A stretch of 64,000 nucleotides of DNA. Source: CAVRAW01 sp963716135. Its GTDB lineage: Bacteria > Planctomycetota > Planctomycetia > Pirellulales > JADZDJ01. The notes under the pieces were generated by a model that ran no database searches, was not told the DNA's origin, and saw only the letters and a program-made list of their open reading frames with translations. Positions within the stretch are counted from its first letter, which is position 1; each line of letters starts with the position of its first letter. A program made the translations under genes and the position numbers. Of this stretch, positions 46,434-54,271 are shown piece after piece. The stretch lies in assembly GCA_963716135.1 (NCBI GenBank), contig OY970289.1, positions 3,100,001-3,164,000 of the forward strand. Reading direction: 5' to 3'.

Positions 46434-46871
46434 ATGAGAAACAGCGTAGACTGCTATTGGTCGACTTCGGCAGAGGAGCAACTTCGAGGCCTGGAATCGT
46501 CGGCCAAAGGGCTGACGGGCAACGAAGCGACACGGCGGCTAATGGTCGAGCTAGGTTACATGGGTCGCGGACCCAAGGCAGTTCACGCTCATCTAGTCGG
46601 CGATCTTTTGGTTGTGCGCTTGCAGGGCGTGTTGACGGCTGCCGAGCAACACCTCGTTCAATCGCTGTCGCCTGAAAAGGTGAGAGATCTGCTGAAGCAG
46701 GTACGGACGCACCTGGTTGAAACAACTCGACCGGTGATGGAAGCGATGGCCGAAAAGGTGACCGGAGTCAAAGTACTGAGCCTGCACCAAGACACCAGCA
46801 CAGTCACCGGCGAAGAATTTATTGCCTTGACCCCCGCCGATTTGCCTCTCTTCGGCAGCAGCGAACGCTAA
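46434..46871 (+). CDS. Fusion of a P-type ATPase N-terminal segment to a DUF2294 domain
   Basis: About 145 residues in two parts. Residues about 1-35 read DCYWSTSAEEQLRGLESSAK plus GLTGNEATRRL, the cation-ATPase N-terminal motif (W-x-x-x-x-x-E-x-L-x-x-L-x-x-x-x-GL-x-x-x-EA-x-R-L). Then LGYMGRGPKAVHAHLVGDLL, VVRLQGVLTAAEQHLVQS and the tail match a DUF2294 domain (short protein of the Na-translocating-decarboxylase-like type). There is no ATPase pump domain. It could be a real chimera or a deletion product that joined two genes. Last gene of the unit headed by R1. Confidence 0.7.
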   Translation: MRNSVDCYWSTSAEEQLRGLESSAKGLTGNEATRRLMVELGYMGRGPKAVHAHLVGDLLVVRLQGVLTAAEQHLVQSLSPEKVRDLLKQVRTHLVETTRPVMEAMAEKVTGVKVLSLHQDTSTVTGEEFIALTPADLPLFGSSER

Positions 46872-47016
46872 ACGCCCGGTAACGCGTCGTTAAGTGCTCG
46901 CAGATCTGCTTGAACTCGCGCGGCATCATTTCAATTTCCCTTGAGCCGCTTGTCCGCTGCACGCAGAAACCCAGGTGCATGGTCGATCGGCCTTTGGTTG
47001 GGAGCGATCGAGAAAG
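46872..47016. other. Short intergenic region between convergent units
   Basis: About 145 bases between the end of the R1 operon and the end of the csrA unit on the other strand. No defensible gene or strong terminator hairpin. Confidence 0.4.
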
Positions 47017-47340
47017 TCATGCGGTCAGTCGCTGGTCCACGTTCTCAATGGCTTCGACGGCCAGGAGCAACAAGGATTTGAGCGGACAAGGGCATTGACT
47101 CGACGGCGCAGCCACGCAATGCGCGCACACCTCATCGTGAAGGGCCGCGATGTAGGGATCCATCGAATTGTTCCGCACGCTATGCACGGCATTCACGAGC
47201 CGCCCGAGATTCAATTCGATGCCGCATTTCTTGCCCAGCGGCGCGCAAGGCGGGCCGCCCGGAGGCCGTTCGATGCAATGCGAACACACGTGCTCGCGGA
47301 TTTCGGCCATGTACTCTTCGAGATTGGTTTCGGCGTTCAT
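47017..47340 (-). CDS. Conserved Cys-rich protein (CxxC/CSHC motifs), unknown
   Basis: 107 residues. Two halves carry HVCSHCIERPPGGPPCAPLG and DEVCAHCVAAPSSQCPCPLK, each with a C-x2-C pair and further Cys, a pattern that could bind metal or a 2Fe-2S/4Fe-4S centre. Between them GIELNLGRLVNAVHSVRNNS. I recall the same protein in stress clusters of other environmental bacteria, without a function. The ATG at 47340 lies two bases beyond the csrA stop, so the two genes are translated together. Confidence 0.7.
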   Translation of the reverse strand: MNAETNLEEYMAEIREHVCSHCIERPPGGPPCAPLGKKCGIELNLGRLVNAVHSVRNNSMDPYIAALHDEVCAHCVAAPSSQCPCPLKSLLLLAVEAIENVDQRLTA

Positions 47341-47342
47341 GG

Positions 47343-47576
47343 TTAGATTCCTTCCGCAGTGATGCATTCCCTCCACCGTTCAACGCTTCGACTCGGCACG
47401 CACTCCTGATGGTCTTGAAATGCGGGGTGCCATTGCAGTTCTTCCCGCAGCACTCGAACGTCCCGCGGACATTCAAAACCGAGCTTGATACGGTCTCCAC
47501 GCGCTTCAACGACCATGATTTCGATATTGGAACCAATCAGAACCCGTTCTCCGACTTTACGGCTGAGCACTAGCAT
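47343..47576 (-). CDS. csrA: Carbon storage regulator CsrA
   Basis: RNA-binding post-transcriptional regulator. Seen: MLVLSRKVGERVLIGSNIEI, MVVEARGDRIKLGFECPRDV and RVLREELQ, the complete CsrA core with the L4/R44 RNA-contact region; the protein continues about 20 residues beyond the usual length. ATG 47576 has AAGGAGG upstream. The leader of this gene is the R6 element, where hairpin P1 has the loop AUGGA, containing the GGA core CsrA recognises, so autoregulation is plausible. Confidence 0.9.
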   Translation of the reverse strand: MLVLSRKVGERVLIGSNIEIMVVEARGDRIKLGFECPRDVRVLREELQWHPAFQDHQECVPSRSVERWRECITAEGI

Positions 47577-47682
47577 GGCGGCCTCCTTGTTTAGAATGAA
47601 AATCGTGCGGATTGATCCCTTGGGTTCGACTTCGGGCGGTGCAAACGCGGACTCGCTCAATTGAGCCGCGGTTGCGTGCCGA

Positions 47683-47821
47683 TTTGGCCAGCGTGGCCAA
47701 AAGAAACCCCCGACCGACAGGCAAATTCCTGAGCAGCGGGGCCGATTCTTAATGTCGTAAACTGCCCTCCATGAGCAGCTCACACACTTAAAGTCTATGG
47801 CGCCCTGGGAGTCTAGGTCAA
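47683..47821 (-). promoter_or_regulatory. Leader module R6 (before csrA)
   Basis: On the minus strand: TTGACC (47821-47816), 18-bp spacer, TAGACT (47797-47792), then 13 bases to P1, CTGCTC / ATGGA / GGGCAG (47778-47762). The terminator has CCCCG paired with CGGGG across an inner CAGG/CCTG stem (47741 to about 47707), followed by TTTCTTTT and the 3' hairpin TTTGGCC / ACGCT / GGCCAAA (47701-47683). csrA starts 107 bases further on. Confidence 0.65.
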
Positions 47822-47953
47822 GCCGGAAGTTCGACCTGTGATCGTTTTTGAACCATTTCGCAAACGAGGACGAACTTCTGCATCGATTGCTGGTGAATAA
47901 GATGATGACGCCAAAGTGGGTAGGCTAAGGCCCCCTCGACAATCCCGAGCAGC

Positions 47954-48068
47954 TTTTTTCGTAGCGACCGTGTGCTAGGATAGTGGCGGGAGGCAGGCTC
48001 GCGACGGGCCGCTTTCGACAGATTTCTTGCCCCGTTTGGCCTAAGCCTTGGCCCAGCGGGGTTTTTTT
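47954..48068 (+). promoter_or_regulatory. Leader module R2 (before globin-coupled kinase / ANTAR genes)
   Basis: TAGGAT at 47976-47981 with a weak -35 (TTTTTC near 47954). Fourteen bases later P1, GGCTC / GCGAC / GGGCC (47996-48010). The terminator is CCCCG at 48030-48034 paired with CGGGG at 48057-48061, then TTTTTTT (48062-48068). In this copy the 3' GGCCC (48049-48054) lies inside the terminator and can pair with the 3' half of P1, which would disrupt termination. The kinase ATG is at 48090. Confidence 0.65.
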
Positions 48069-48089
48069 GTCCTTTTCGTAGAGTCCTTC

Positions 48090-49305
48090 ATGCAACCCAG
48101 CGGGCTGTTCCAGCGCTATCGCGAACTGCAGCGGTACGTCAATTGGACGGACGAAGATGCGCAGCGAGTGCGCAAGCTGGCGCCGGCCGCCGAGATGCAT
48201 TTCGCTGCGTTGATCGACGACTTTTACCTCGCCATCCAGCAAACTCCGGCGACCATGAAGGTCATCACCGGAGGACGCGAACAAATCGAGCGATTGAAAA
48301 TCTCGCTGCGCACATGGCTCAAAGATCTGTTTTCGGGCAACTATGACCAAGCCTACGTTGAGCGGCGGTGGAAGGTTGGTTTGCGGCATGTCGAAATCGG
48401 GTTAGATCAAGTCTACACCAACGCGGCGCTCTCACGACTACGCGGCGGCCTGCTGCTTTGCCTGGAACGGGAAAATGTAGCCGGCAATTTATCCGGAGAG
48501 CCAGCCGAGATCACCGCCGCACGCAGCGCCCTGAACAAACTGCTCGATTTGGATTTGGCGATTATTGAAGACGCCTACCAGGCCGAATTTTTGGCACGAC
48601 AACACCGGACCGAACAGGTCTTGCAGAACGAGCGGCTCGCGGCCATCGGCGAGACCATGACCGGCTTGGTGCACGAAAGCCGAAACGCGCTGCAACGCAC
48701 GCGGGCATGCTTGGAAATGTTGGCCGTTGAAATCGCCGATCGCCCTCAGCGCCATCGATTTGGTCGAGCGAATTCAAACCGCGCAGAACGACCTCCACCA
48801 ACTGTTCGAAGAGGTGCGCGAATACGCGGCCCCGATCCAATTGCAACTCAAGAGGTGCAACTTGGCCGACATTTGGCGGCAAGCATGGCAAGACCTTTCC
48901 GCTTTGCACGAGGAAAAGCGGCTGGGCCTGGTTCAAACCATCAACGCCGTCAACCTGCACTCCACCGTCGACCCCTTCGCACTGCGTCAAGCCTTCCGCA
49001 ATATCCTCGAAAACGCGATTCACGCAGCTCCCAAAACCAGTCGGGTCGAAATCGCTTGCGCCCCGGCAAGCATTAAAGGAGAGGAAGTCCTGCAAATTAC
49101 AATCAGCGATCAAGGCCCCGGAATCCCCCTTGAACTTCGCGCTCGCGTCTTCGAGCCCTTCTTTACCACCAAAGCAAAGGGAACGGGTTTGGGTCTGGCG
49201 ATCGCCCAGCGCATCGTCCAATCGCATGGCGGGAAACTCTCCGTCCTTGACAATCGGATTCCCGGAACCCAAATTCTTATTTGTCTCCCGCGAGAACTCT
49301 CATGA
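48090..49305 (+). CDS. Globin-coupled sensor histidine kinase (frameshifted)
   Basis: Cytosolic sensor kinase. An N-terminal protoglobin-type domain (about residues 1-160: FQRYRELQRYVNWTDEDAQR, KVGLRHVEIGLDQVYTNAAL with the proximal His) would bind heme and sense O2, NO or redox. The kinase core has the H box LVHESRNALQRTRACLEM, then N box RQAFRNILENAIHAA, G1 DQGPGIP, the F box and GTGLGLAIAQ. The first frame ends in junk near 48745; removing one C of CCC gives EIADRLSAIDLVERI and a continuous protein. Its stop overlaps the response regulator start (ATGA), so the two form a pair. Headed by R2. Confidence 0.85.
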
Positions 49306-49898
49306 CCGACCCGCTGCGGATCGTGGTGGCCGACGACGAACCCGACATGCGCGATTTCTTCGAACGCATGCTCCCCATTTGCGGGCATCAAGTCGTGGCG
49401 GTCGCGGAAACGGGCCGCGAACTGATCGAGCATTGCCGCGCGCTGGAGCCCGACCTGATCATTACCGATATCAAGATGCCCGACATGGACGGCATCGAGG
49501 CATCGACCATCGTCTGTCGACATCGACCCGTGCCTGTCATATTGGTGTCTGCCTATCACGATCCGGAACTTATTCGTCGGGCTGAAGCTGATTACGTTTT
49601 GGCGTACCTGGTGAAACCGATCGGGCAGGCCGATTTGGAGCCGGCGATCGCGCTGGCCGTGCGTCGCTTTCACCAATTCGAGGCGGTCCGCAAAGAAGCC
49701 TCTGACTTGCGACAGGCGTTGGCGGACCGGAAGGTGATCGAACAGGCCAAAGGCATCCTGATGAAAGTCGCGGGAACCGATGAAAAAGATGCCTTCCACC
49801 GTCTGCAACAACTAGCCGCCGAAAAGAACCAGAAGCTCATCGAGGCGGCGCATAACGTTGTTGCGATGGAAAAGGCCTTTCGGCCCGCCGGGAACTGA
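49302..49898 (+). CDS. ANTAR-domain response regulator
   Basis: Receiver domain followed by an RNA-binding ANTAR domain. Receiver: IVVADDEPDMRDFFERMLPI (acidic pocket), the phospho-acceptor DLIITDIKMPDMDGIEAS, and the Thr/Lys region PVILVSAYHDP and LVKPIGQADL. ANTAR (about residues 130-185): LADRKVIEQAKGILMKVAGT and AFHRLQQLAAEKNQKLIEAA. ANTAR proteins bind double hairpins in nascent leaders and stop terminator formation. ATG 49302 overlaps the kinase stop. The kinase-ANTAR pair makes it a candidate trans factor for the R leaders of this region. Confidence 0.9.
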   Translation: MTDPLRIVVADDEPDMRDFFERMLPICGHQVVAVAETGRELIEHCRALEPDLIITDIKMPDMDGIEASTIVCRHRPVPVILVSAYHDPELIRRAEADYVLAYLVKPIGQADLEPAIALAVRRFHQFEAVRKEASDLRQALADRKVIEQAKGILMKVAGTDEKDAFHRLQQLAAEKNQKLIEAAHNVVAMEKAFRPAGN

Positions 49899-49950
49899 GC
49901 TTCCTGCCCTGGCTTCGCGGCCGATCCTTTACGTACCTGCTCGCATCGTT

Positions 49951-51048
49951 TCAATGCCGAACGACCGCCAGCAGGATTTCAACGGCGATCAGAACGATGA
50001 CGATCACCTCCAGGAATTCAATCCGGAACGACGCCGATTGATCGCGCACGACCTGATAAGCCCCTTCGACCACGTCGAGCGAACCGCGGATGCTCTGCTC
50101 CCAATCGTTCAGGTGGAATTTCACGGCAATCATCCGGTGCACGCGCGCCAGATATTGATCGCCCAGCATCTTCAGCGAATTGCCGGTGCGTTCGAACAAG
50201 CTCTGGGCGTCGATCCGCACTTCGCCCAATCGGCGCAGGGGCCGTCCCTGCGTTCGCCAAAACGGCAGCCAACTGCGAAGCGTGCGGTGGATGGTGCTGT
50301 AAGCGTCGGTCAGTCGGGCGTCAAGAAAATCGTCGATATAGCGATATTCCAGCAACTGCATGTTCGCGAACTCGATCGTCTGCAGCGTTTCTTCGCAATC
50401 GCTGTCGATCAGCACGCAGGCCGACCAATCCGCAATCAGCAGGTCATCGAGCCCGTAGCTGATGCGCGATTGCAGCGCGGCGTTGATCTCCTCCTTGCTA
50501 AGCGGTTGCGCTTCCAAGCGCACCAAGCTGGCCAGCCAATTGGAATGTTCCGCCACCAGGGCCTCGGGCCCGGGCAGCGACTCGCCGGGCGGTAGCCGGA
50601 AGACCATGTATTCTTCCCCCAGCGGACTCCACGAGGCCTGCTGAATGGCCGGTTGAAGCGTGGCGAACAACGGTTTCGTCGCATGGGTGGCGGCATCGAT
50701 CAGCGATCGCGGCGCCGCCAAAGCGCCGGCCAGCCGCACCAGCGCCGCCGGCGTCAACTCGAAAGGCACTTGCAGCGAAACGCTCACGCCGCCGAAATCA
50801 AACACGATCGCTTCCGCCGGCACATCGCTCGGGCCCACCTCGGGCAGCTCGATTCGCAACCGTCCGAGCGGATATCGCAATGGCGCCGGCCTGTAATCGA
50901 TCGAACTGGGAGTTCTCCGCCGCCTCGCCAGGTCCTGGCTTTCCGCTGGCAATAGTTTCCTGGCTTGTTCCAGATTAATCTCATCGCCCCAATCGAACGC
51001 CAAGAACACATGCAGCGTACCGCGCAAAAGTGCCTGGTCATTTAGCAT
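49951..51048 (-). CDS. RMD1/DUF155-type protein with C-terminal membrane helix
   Basis: About 365 residues. The C-terminal half shows EYRYIDDFLDARLTDAYSTI, KMLGDQYLARVHRMIAVKF, SIRGSLDVVEGAYQVVRDQS and the final helix FLEVIVIVLIAVEILLAVVR, the order of RMND1/Sif2 (DUF155) family proteins. The N-terminal region resembles no known enzyme. These proteins are tail-anchored; the mitochondrial relatives act in translation. Last gene of the minus-strand unit driven by R5. Confidence 0.7.
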   Translation of the reverse strand: MLNDQALLRGTLHVFLAFDWGDEINLEQARKLLPAESQDLARRRRTPSSIDYRPAPLRYPLGRLRIELPEVGPSDVPAEAIVFDFGGVSVSLQVPFELTPAALVRLAGALAAPRSLIDAATHATKPLFATLQPAIQQASWSPLGEEYMVFRLPPGESLPGPEALVAEHSNWLASLVRLEAQPLSKEEINAALQSRISYGLDDLLIADWSACVLIDSDCEETLQTIEFANMQLLEYRYIDDFLDARLTDAYSTIHRTLRSWLPFWRTQGRPLRRLGEVRIDAQSLFERTGNSLKMLGDQYLARVHRMIAVKFHLNDWEQSIRGSLDVVEGAYQVVRDQSASFRIEFLEVIVIVLIAVEILLAVVRH

Positions 51049-51072
51049 GGCGGAAGTATAACCGGTGGCGCT

Positions 51073-51552
51073 TTATCGTCGATACGTTCCGATCAATTCC
51101 GCCTCCGCGAGAATGTGATCGTCGATTGCATGCAGCAGTGCGGACTTGTCGCCGCCGGGTTTCAAGTTGAGCGCCGCATCGAGGGCATACAATCGAAAGT
51201 GATAATGATGGACGCCGTGCCCATGCGGAGGCGCCGGGCCGCGATAGCCCAAATGATTTCGGCCCCAACTGTTGCACCCTTGAGCTGCGCCCTCGGGATG
51301 CCGCAGCGTCTCCGTCGTCGGCACACCTTCCGGCAGTGTGCGCGTATCCGGAGGAATGTTATACAACACCCAATGCACCCAAGGTTCCGCGGTGGGCGCA
51401 TCCGGATCGTCGCAGATCACAGCAAACTGCTTCGTGTTCGCCGGCGGGTCGTTCCACTCCAGCGGTGGCGAAATGTCCTTGCCGTCGTCAGTAAACTGCT
51501 TGGGGATCGATTGGCCGGGCGCGAACGCCGTGCTGGTAAGCAGGAGCGGCAT
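51073..51552 (-). CDS. YbhB/YbcL family (PEBP-like) protein
   Basis: About 159 residues of the phosphatidylethanolamine-binding protein family. Seen: SIPKQFTDDGKDISPPLEWN, CDDPDAPTAEPWVHWVLYNI (ligand pocket with DPDAP and H) and NHLGYRGPAPPHGHGVHHYH with the YRGP-PPHGHHY signature. ATG 51552 has GGGAG upstream. Bacterial members bind anionic ligands and have been linked to stress; the ligand is unknown. Operon partner of the phosphoribosyltransferase and alpha/beta hydrolase. Confidence 0.9.
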   Translation of the reverse strand: MPLLLTSTAFAPGQSIPKQFTDDGKDISPPLEWNDPPANTKQFAVICDDPDAPTAEPWVHWVLYNIPPDTRTLPEGVPTTETLRHPEGAAQGCNSWGRNHLGYRGPAPPHGHGVHHYHFRLYALDAALNLKPGGDKSALLHAIDDHILAEAELIGTYRR

Positions 51553-51591
51553 GGCTGAATTCTCCCTACTGGATCGTCGTGCGCGGCTGAC

Positions 51592-51783
51592 TCACAAAGG
51601 CGCTTTTTGCAGCTTCGCTAACAATCCCCGCAACAACTCTTCTTCCTGCTTGACCTCTTCGCGAAACTCGGGAGAGTGATGCGTTCGATGCACTTCAATC
51701 CGAGTGTCGCCCAAGGCAGTATCGACGAGCCGCCGCAGCATGACGATTTCATCCGACGTCAAATTGAACACGATGTTAGCCAT
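51592..51783 (-). CDS. Small helical protein, unknown
   Basis: 63 residues, no Cys, with the amphipathic stretch FNLTSDEIVMLRRLVDTALG and EFREEVKQEEELLRGLLAKL. ATG 51783 follows AGAAAGGGG, a clear ribosome-binding site. I do not recognise a family. It sits between the phosphoribosyltransferase and PEBP genes in one transcription unit. Confidence 0.7.
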   Translation of the reverse strand: MANIVFNLTSDEIVMLRRLVDTALGDTRIEVHRTHHSPEFREEVKQEEELLRGLLAKLQKAPL

Positions 51784-51812
51784 GACTTCCCCTTTCTTGC
51801 GACGGTTGGTGA

Positions 51813-52475
51813 TTACTGCGCTGGCTGAGTTTCCCGCTCGATGGACTGCTCTTGCAAAAGCGCGACCACGTCTGCATCCTCCACCTGCTTGAAATCTTCG
51901 TAAAACTGGCCAATGGCATAAAAGTCTCTCGGCGAGTGCAGGCAGATCAGTTCGTCGCAGCAGCTACGCACATCGGTCAGGCGATCGGGCGAACCCACGG
52001 GAATCGCCACGATGATTTCCCGCGGCGATTGGGTCGCCAACAGGTGCAGCGCCGCGATCATCGTCGAGCCGGTGGCGACGCCGTCGTCGGTAACAATGAC
52101 CGACCGTCCGGCAATTTTCGCCCGCGGCCGAACTTCGCGAAACAATTTGTTGCGGCGAGCGATTTCCGTTAATTGAAAATGTTTCTCACCGTGGAGGTAT
52201 TCTTCATCAACTCCGAACGCCCGCAGCGCGTAATCGTTCAGGTGCAGATAGACCTCTCCGCCTTCGGAGATTGCTCCAATGGCGAATTCCGAGTGATTCG
52301 GCGCCCGCAACTTTCGCGAGAGCACAACATCCAATTCGGCATTTAGTGCGCGCGCTAGAACCGCCCCCACGACAACTCCGCCGCGCGGAATCGCCAGCAC
52401 GATCGGTTGGGTAAAGTTGTGGTGTCTCAGCCGGTCCGCGAGCTGGCGACCGGCATCCTCACGATGGTGAAACAT
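51813..52475 (-). CDS. Phosphoribosyltransferase-domain protein
   Basis: About 220 residues of the type I PRTase fold. Seen: VLAIPRGGVVVGAVLARALN, the N-terminal hood; ELDVVLSRKLRAPNHSEFAI; the PRPP loop VIVTDDGVATGSTMIAAL; and the C-terminal ICLHSPRDFYAIGQFYEDFK. This subfamily with the SPRDFxAIGxFYxDF tail is widely found in stress clusters and is not a classical nucleotide-salvage enzyme. ATG 52475 has AAAGGAGG; its start overlaps the hydrolase stop by 17 bases. Confidence 0.9.
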   Translation of the reverse strand: MFHHREDAGRQLADRLRHHNFTQPIVLAIPRGGVVVGAVLARALNAELDVVLSRKLRAPNHSEFAIGAISEGGEVYLHLNDYALRAFGVDEEYLHGEKHFQLTEIARRNKLFREVRPRAKIAGRSVIVTDDGVATGSTMIAALHLLATQSPREIIVAIPVGSPDRLTDVRSCCDELICLHSPRDFYAIGQFYEDFKQVEDADVVALLQEQSIERETQPAQ

Positions 52476-53175
52476 TGGATCCTCCTTTCCCGCACGGCTT
52501 AATCCGCGGTCGGTATCTCTTGACTCCCAAATGTTTCATAAACCAGTCGGTCGCCAGCCGGGCGACTTCTTCCAGCGTGCCTGGTTCTTCGAACAAATGC
52601 GTTGCGCCGGGAACTACTACTAGTTCTTTTTCGCATTGCAGTTCCGCGGCCGCTTGTCTGTTAAGTTCCAAAACGACCTCGTCGTTTCCGCCAACAATCA
52701 ACAGCGTCGGCGCCTTTACCGAGCGGAGGTTGTGGAACGCCAGATCGGGCCGACCGCCGCGAGAAACAATCGCGCTGACATCGTCCGGGTGGCGCACGGC
52801 AGCTACCAATGCCTCGCCGGCGCCTGTGCTGGCCCCGAAATAACCAAGCTTCAGCGAGGCGAATTCTGGTTGTTGCGCGGCCCAGTCGACGGCAGTCTGC
52901 AGACGCTCCGCCAACAAGGCGATATCGAACGCTTTTTTCCGTTGGGCGGCTTCCTCTTCTTCCAACAAATCGATCAGCAAAGTGGCGATTCCCGACGCTT
53001 GCAGCGCTCCGGCGACAAGTTGATTCCTCGGACTGAAGCGTCCGCTGCCGCTCCCGTGGGCAAAAACGACGATGCCCCGGGGGCTCCCAGGAATATGCAA
53101 CACGCCCGCTAATCGCCGTTTCCCACAGGCGATCACCACGTGCCGCTGTTCGAATGGCCTGATGATGCTTGCCAT
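52459..53175 (-). CDS. Alpha/beta hydrolase (dienelactone-hydrolase-like)
   Basis: About 238 residues. Seen: GIVVFAHGSGSGRFSPRNQL (oxyanion strand), LKLGYFGASTGAGEALVAAV with the G-x-S-x-G nucleophile (GASTG), PTLLIVGGNDEVVLELNRQA with the Asp, and PGATHLFEEPGTLEEVARLA with the His. ATG 53175 with GGAG upstream. This subfamily sits beside the phosphoribosyltransferase in many bacteria. First gene of the minus-strand unit led by R5. Confidence 0.9.
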   Translation of the reverse strand: MASIIRPFEQRHVVIACGKRRLAGVLHIPGSPRGIVVFAHGSGSGRFSPRNQLVAGALQASGIATLLIDLLEEEEAAQRKKAFDIALLAERLQTAVDWAAQQPEFASLKLGYFGASTGAGEALVAAVRHPDDVSAIVSRGGRPDLAFHNLRSVKAPTLLIVGGNDEVVLELNRQAAAELQCEKELVVVPGATHLFEEPGTLEEVARLATDWFMKHLGVKRYRPRIKPCGKGGSNVSPS

Positions 53176-53248
53176 GACCGTCTCCTAATGGCATGGGCGC
53201 AATCATTTCGCGGCGTGCGATTCTCCGTCGCGAGATTTCGCCTGAAAC

Positions 53249-53348
53249 AAAAAAAGCCCGCACGATCAGCGAACTGCTCGCGCGGGCGTTCAATAGCCCA
53301 TGTTTCGAAATGGCCCGTCAGGAGTCATTTCATACTAATCAAATTATA
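53249..53348 (-). promoter_or_regulatory. Leader module R5 (before the alpha/beta-hydrolase operon)
   Basis: On the minus strand TATAAT (53348-53343), then 14 bases to P1, ATGACTC / CTGAC / GGGCCAT (53328-53310, one A-C mismatch), then the terminator GCCCGC...GCGGGC (53287-53256) with TTTTTTT (53255-53249). The hydrolase ATG is at 53175. It stands back to back with R3: the two -10 boxes are about 100 bases apart on opposite strands. This copy lacks the conserved segment after the U-run. Confidence 0.65.
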
Positions 53349-53424
53349 TCCGTCTCATGCTTTTAAGGGTTGGGCCTTGTTAGCGGTAATCCCGCATCGT
53401 TAGATATTGCCCGATCTAGGTTTA

Positions 53425-53553
53425 TTGACGACAGATCGCGTGCCGATATAATAAATGTGTTGGGCGGGCTCGAGATGGGCTGTCCAAGACATTTTCAATG
53501 ACCTCGCGGCGGAATGGCGCCGGGAGGTTTTCTTTTTGGGTCACGCTGGCCCA
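53425..53553 (+). promoter_or_regulatory. Leader module R3 (before hsp20)
   Basis: TTGACG at 53425-53430, 16-bp spacer, TATAAT at 53447-53452. Thirteen bases later P1, GGGCTC / GAGAT / GGGCTG (53466-53482). The terminator is ACCTC (53501-53505) paired with GAGGT (53524-53528) over an inner GGCG/CGCC stem, then TTTTCTTTTT. The conserved 3' segment TGGGTCACGCTGGCCCA follows (53537-53553). The Hsp20 gene starts at 53706. The promoter here is the cleanest of the six. Confidence 0.7.
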
Positions 53554-53705
53554 CGGCAATCGCGATTGCTGATTTGCCACCCTTTGATCGAGCAGCAAAG
53601 TCGTAATTGCCGGTCTTGGTGATTGCCCATCTCGGTCCGCATGGAGGATATCGCCGGAAAAACTACGTTCTGTGACCAATGCTCCAGCACAAAGGAGACC
53701 AAACC

Positions 53706-54164
53706 ATGGTAGCTCCACTTTCGAAGCGTGAAATGCGCGGCGTTAGCCTTTGGGAACCGTTTCGTCTGGCTCGCGAAGAAATGGAATCGCTCTGGTCGCA
53801 AATGATTGGCGAGCCGATTGGAAACGTCTTCCGAGGCCGGATGTTGCCGGCGCTCGATCTGTCTGAAACGCCGGCGACGATTGAAGTCCGCGTCGACCTG
53901 CCCGGCATCAAACCCGAGGAGATCGACATTCAGTTGAAGAACGGCGTCCTGAAGATCAGCGGCGAGCGCGCGGAGGAAAAGGAAGTAAGAGACAAAACGT
54001 TCCATCGTGAGGAACGGCACTACGGCTGCTTCTCCCGCTCGATCAGCCTGCCCGCCTCAGTTAAGGAGGAGAAGGTCGACGCGCAATATCACGACGGCGT
54101 GTTGACCGTAACATTGAGAAAAACAGAGGAGGCCAAAAGTCGGAAGATTGAAGTGAGAACCTGA
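53706..54164 (+). CDS. Hsp20/alpha-crystallin small heat shock protein
   Basis: About 152 residues. Seen: an N-terminal region, then the alpha-crystallin domain: DLSETPATIEVRVDLPGIKP, VLKISGERAEEKEVRDKTFH, YGCFSRSISLPASVKEEKVD and DGVLTVTLRKTEEAKSRKIE. It acts as an ATP-independent holdase on unfolded proteins. The ATG at 53706 has AAAGGAG upstream. It is followed by a CBS-protein gene in the same direction and is led by R3. Confidence 0.95.
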   Translation: MVAPLSKREMRGVSLWEPFRLAREEMESLWSQMIGEPIGNVFRGRMLPALDLSETPATIEVRVDLPGIKPEEIDIQLKNGVLKISGERAEEKEVRDKTFHREERHYGCFSRSISLPASVKEEKVDAQYHDGVLTVTLRKTEEAKSRKIEVRT

Positions 54165-54271
54165 TCTGAGTCGATCCACCGATTGACTCGCGAATGCACC
54201 ACGGCGGTTGATTCGTCGCAAGCGAATCAGCCACCGCGAAGCGGCGTAATACACTGTAAAGGAGCGCAATT

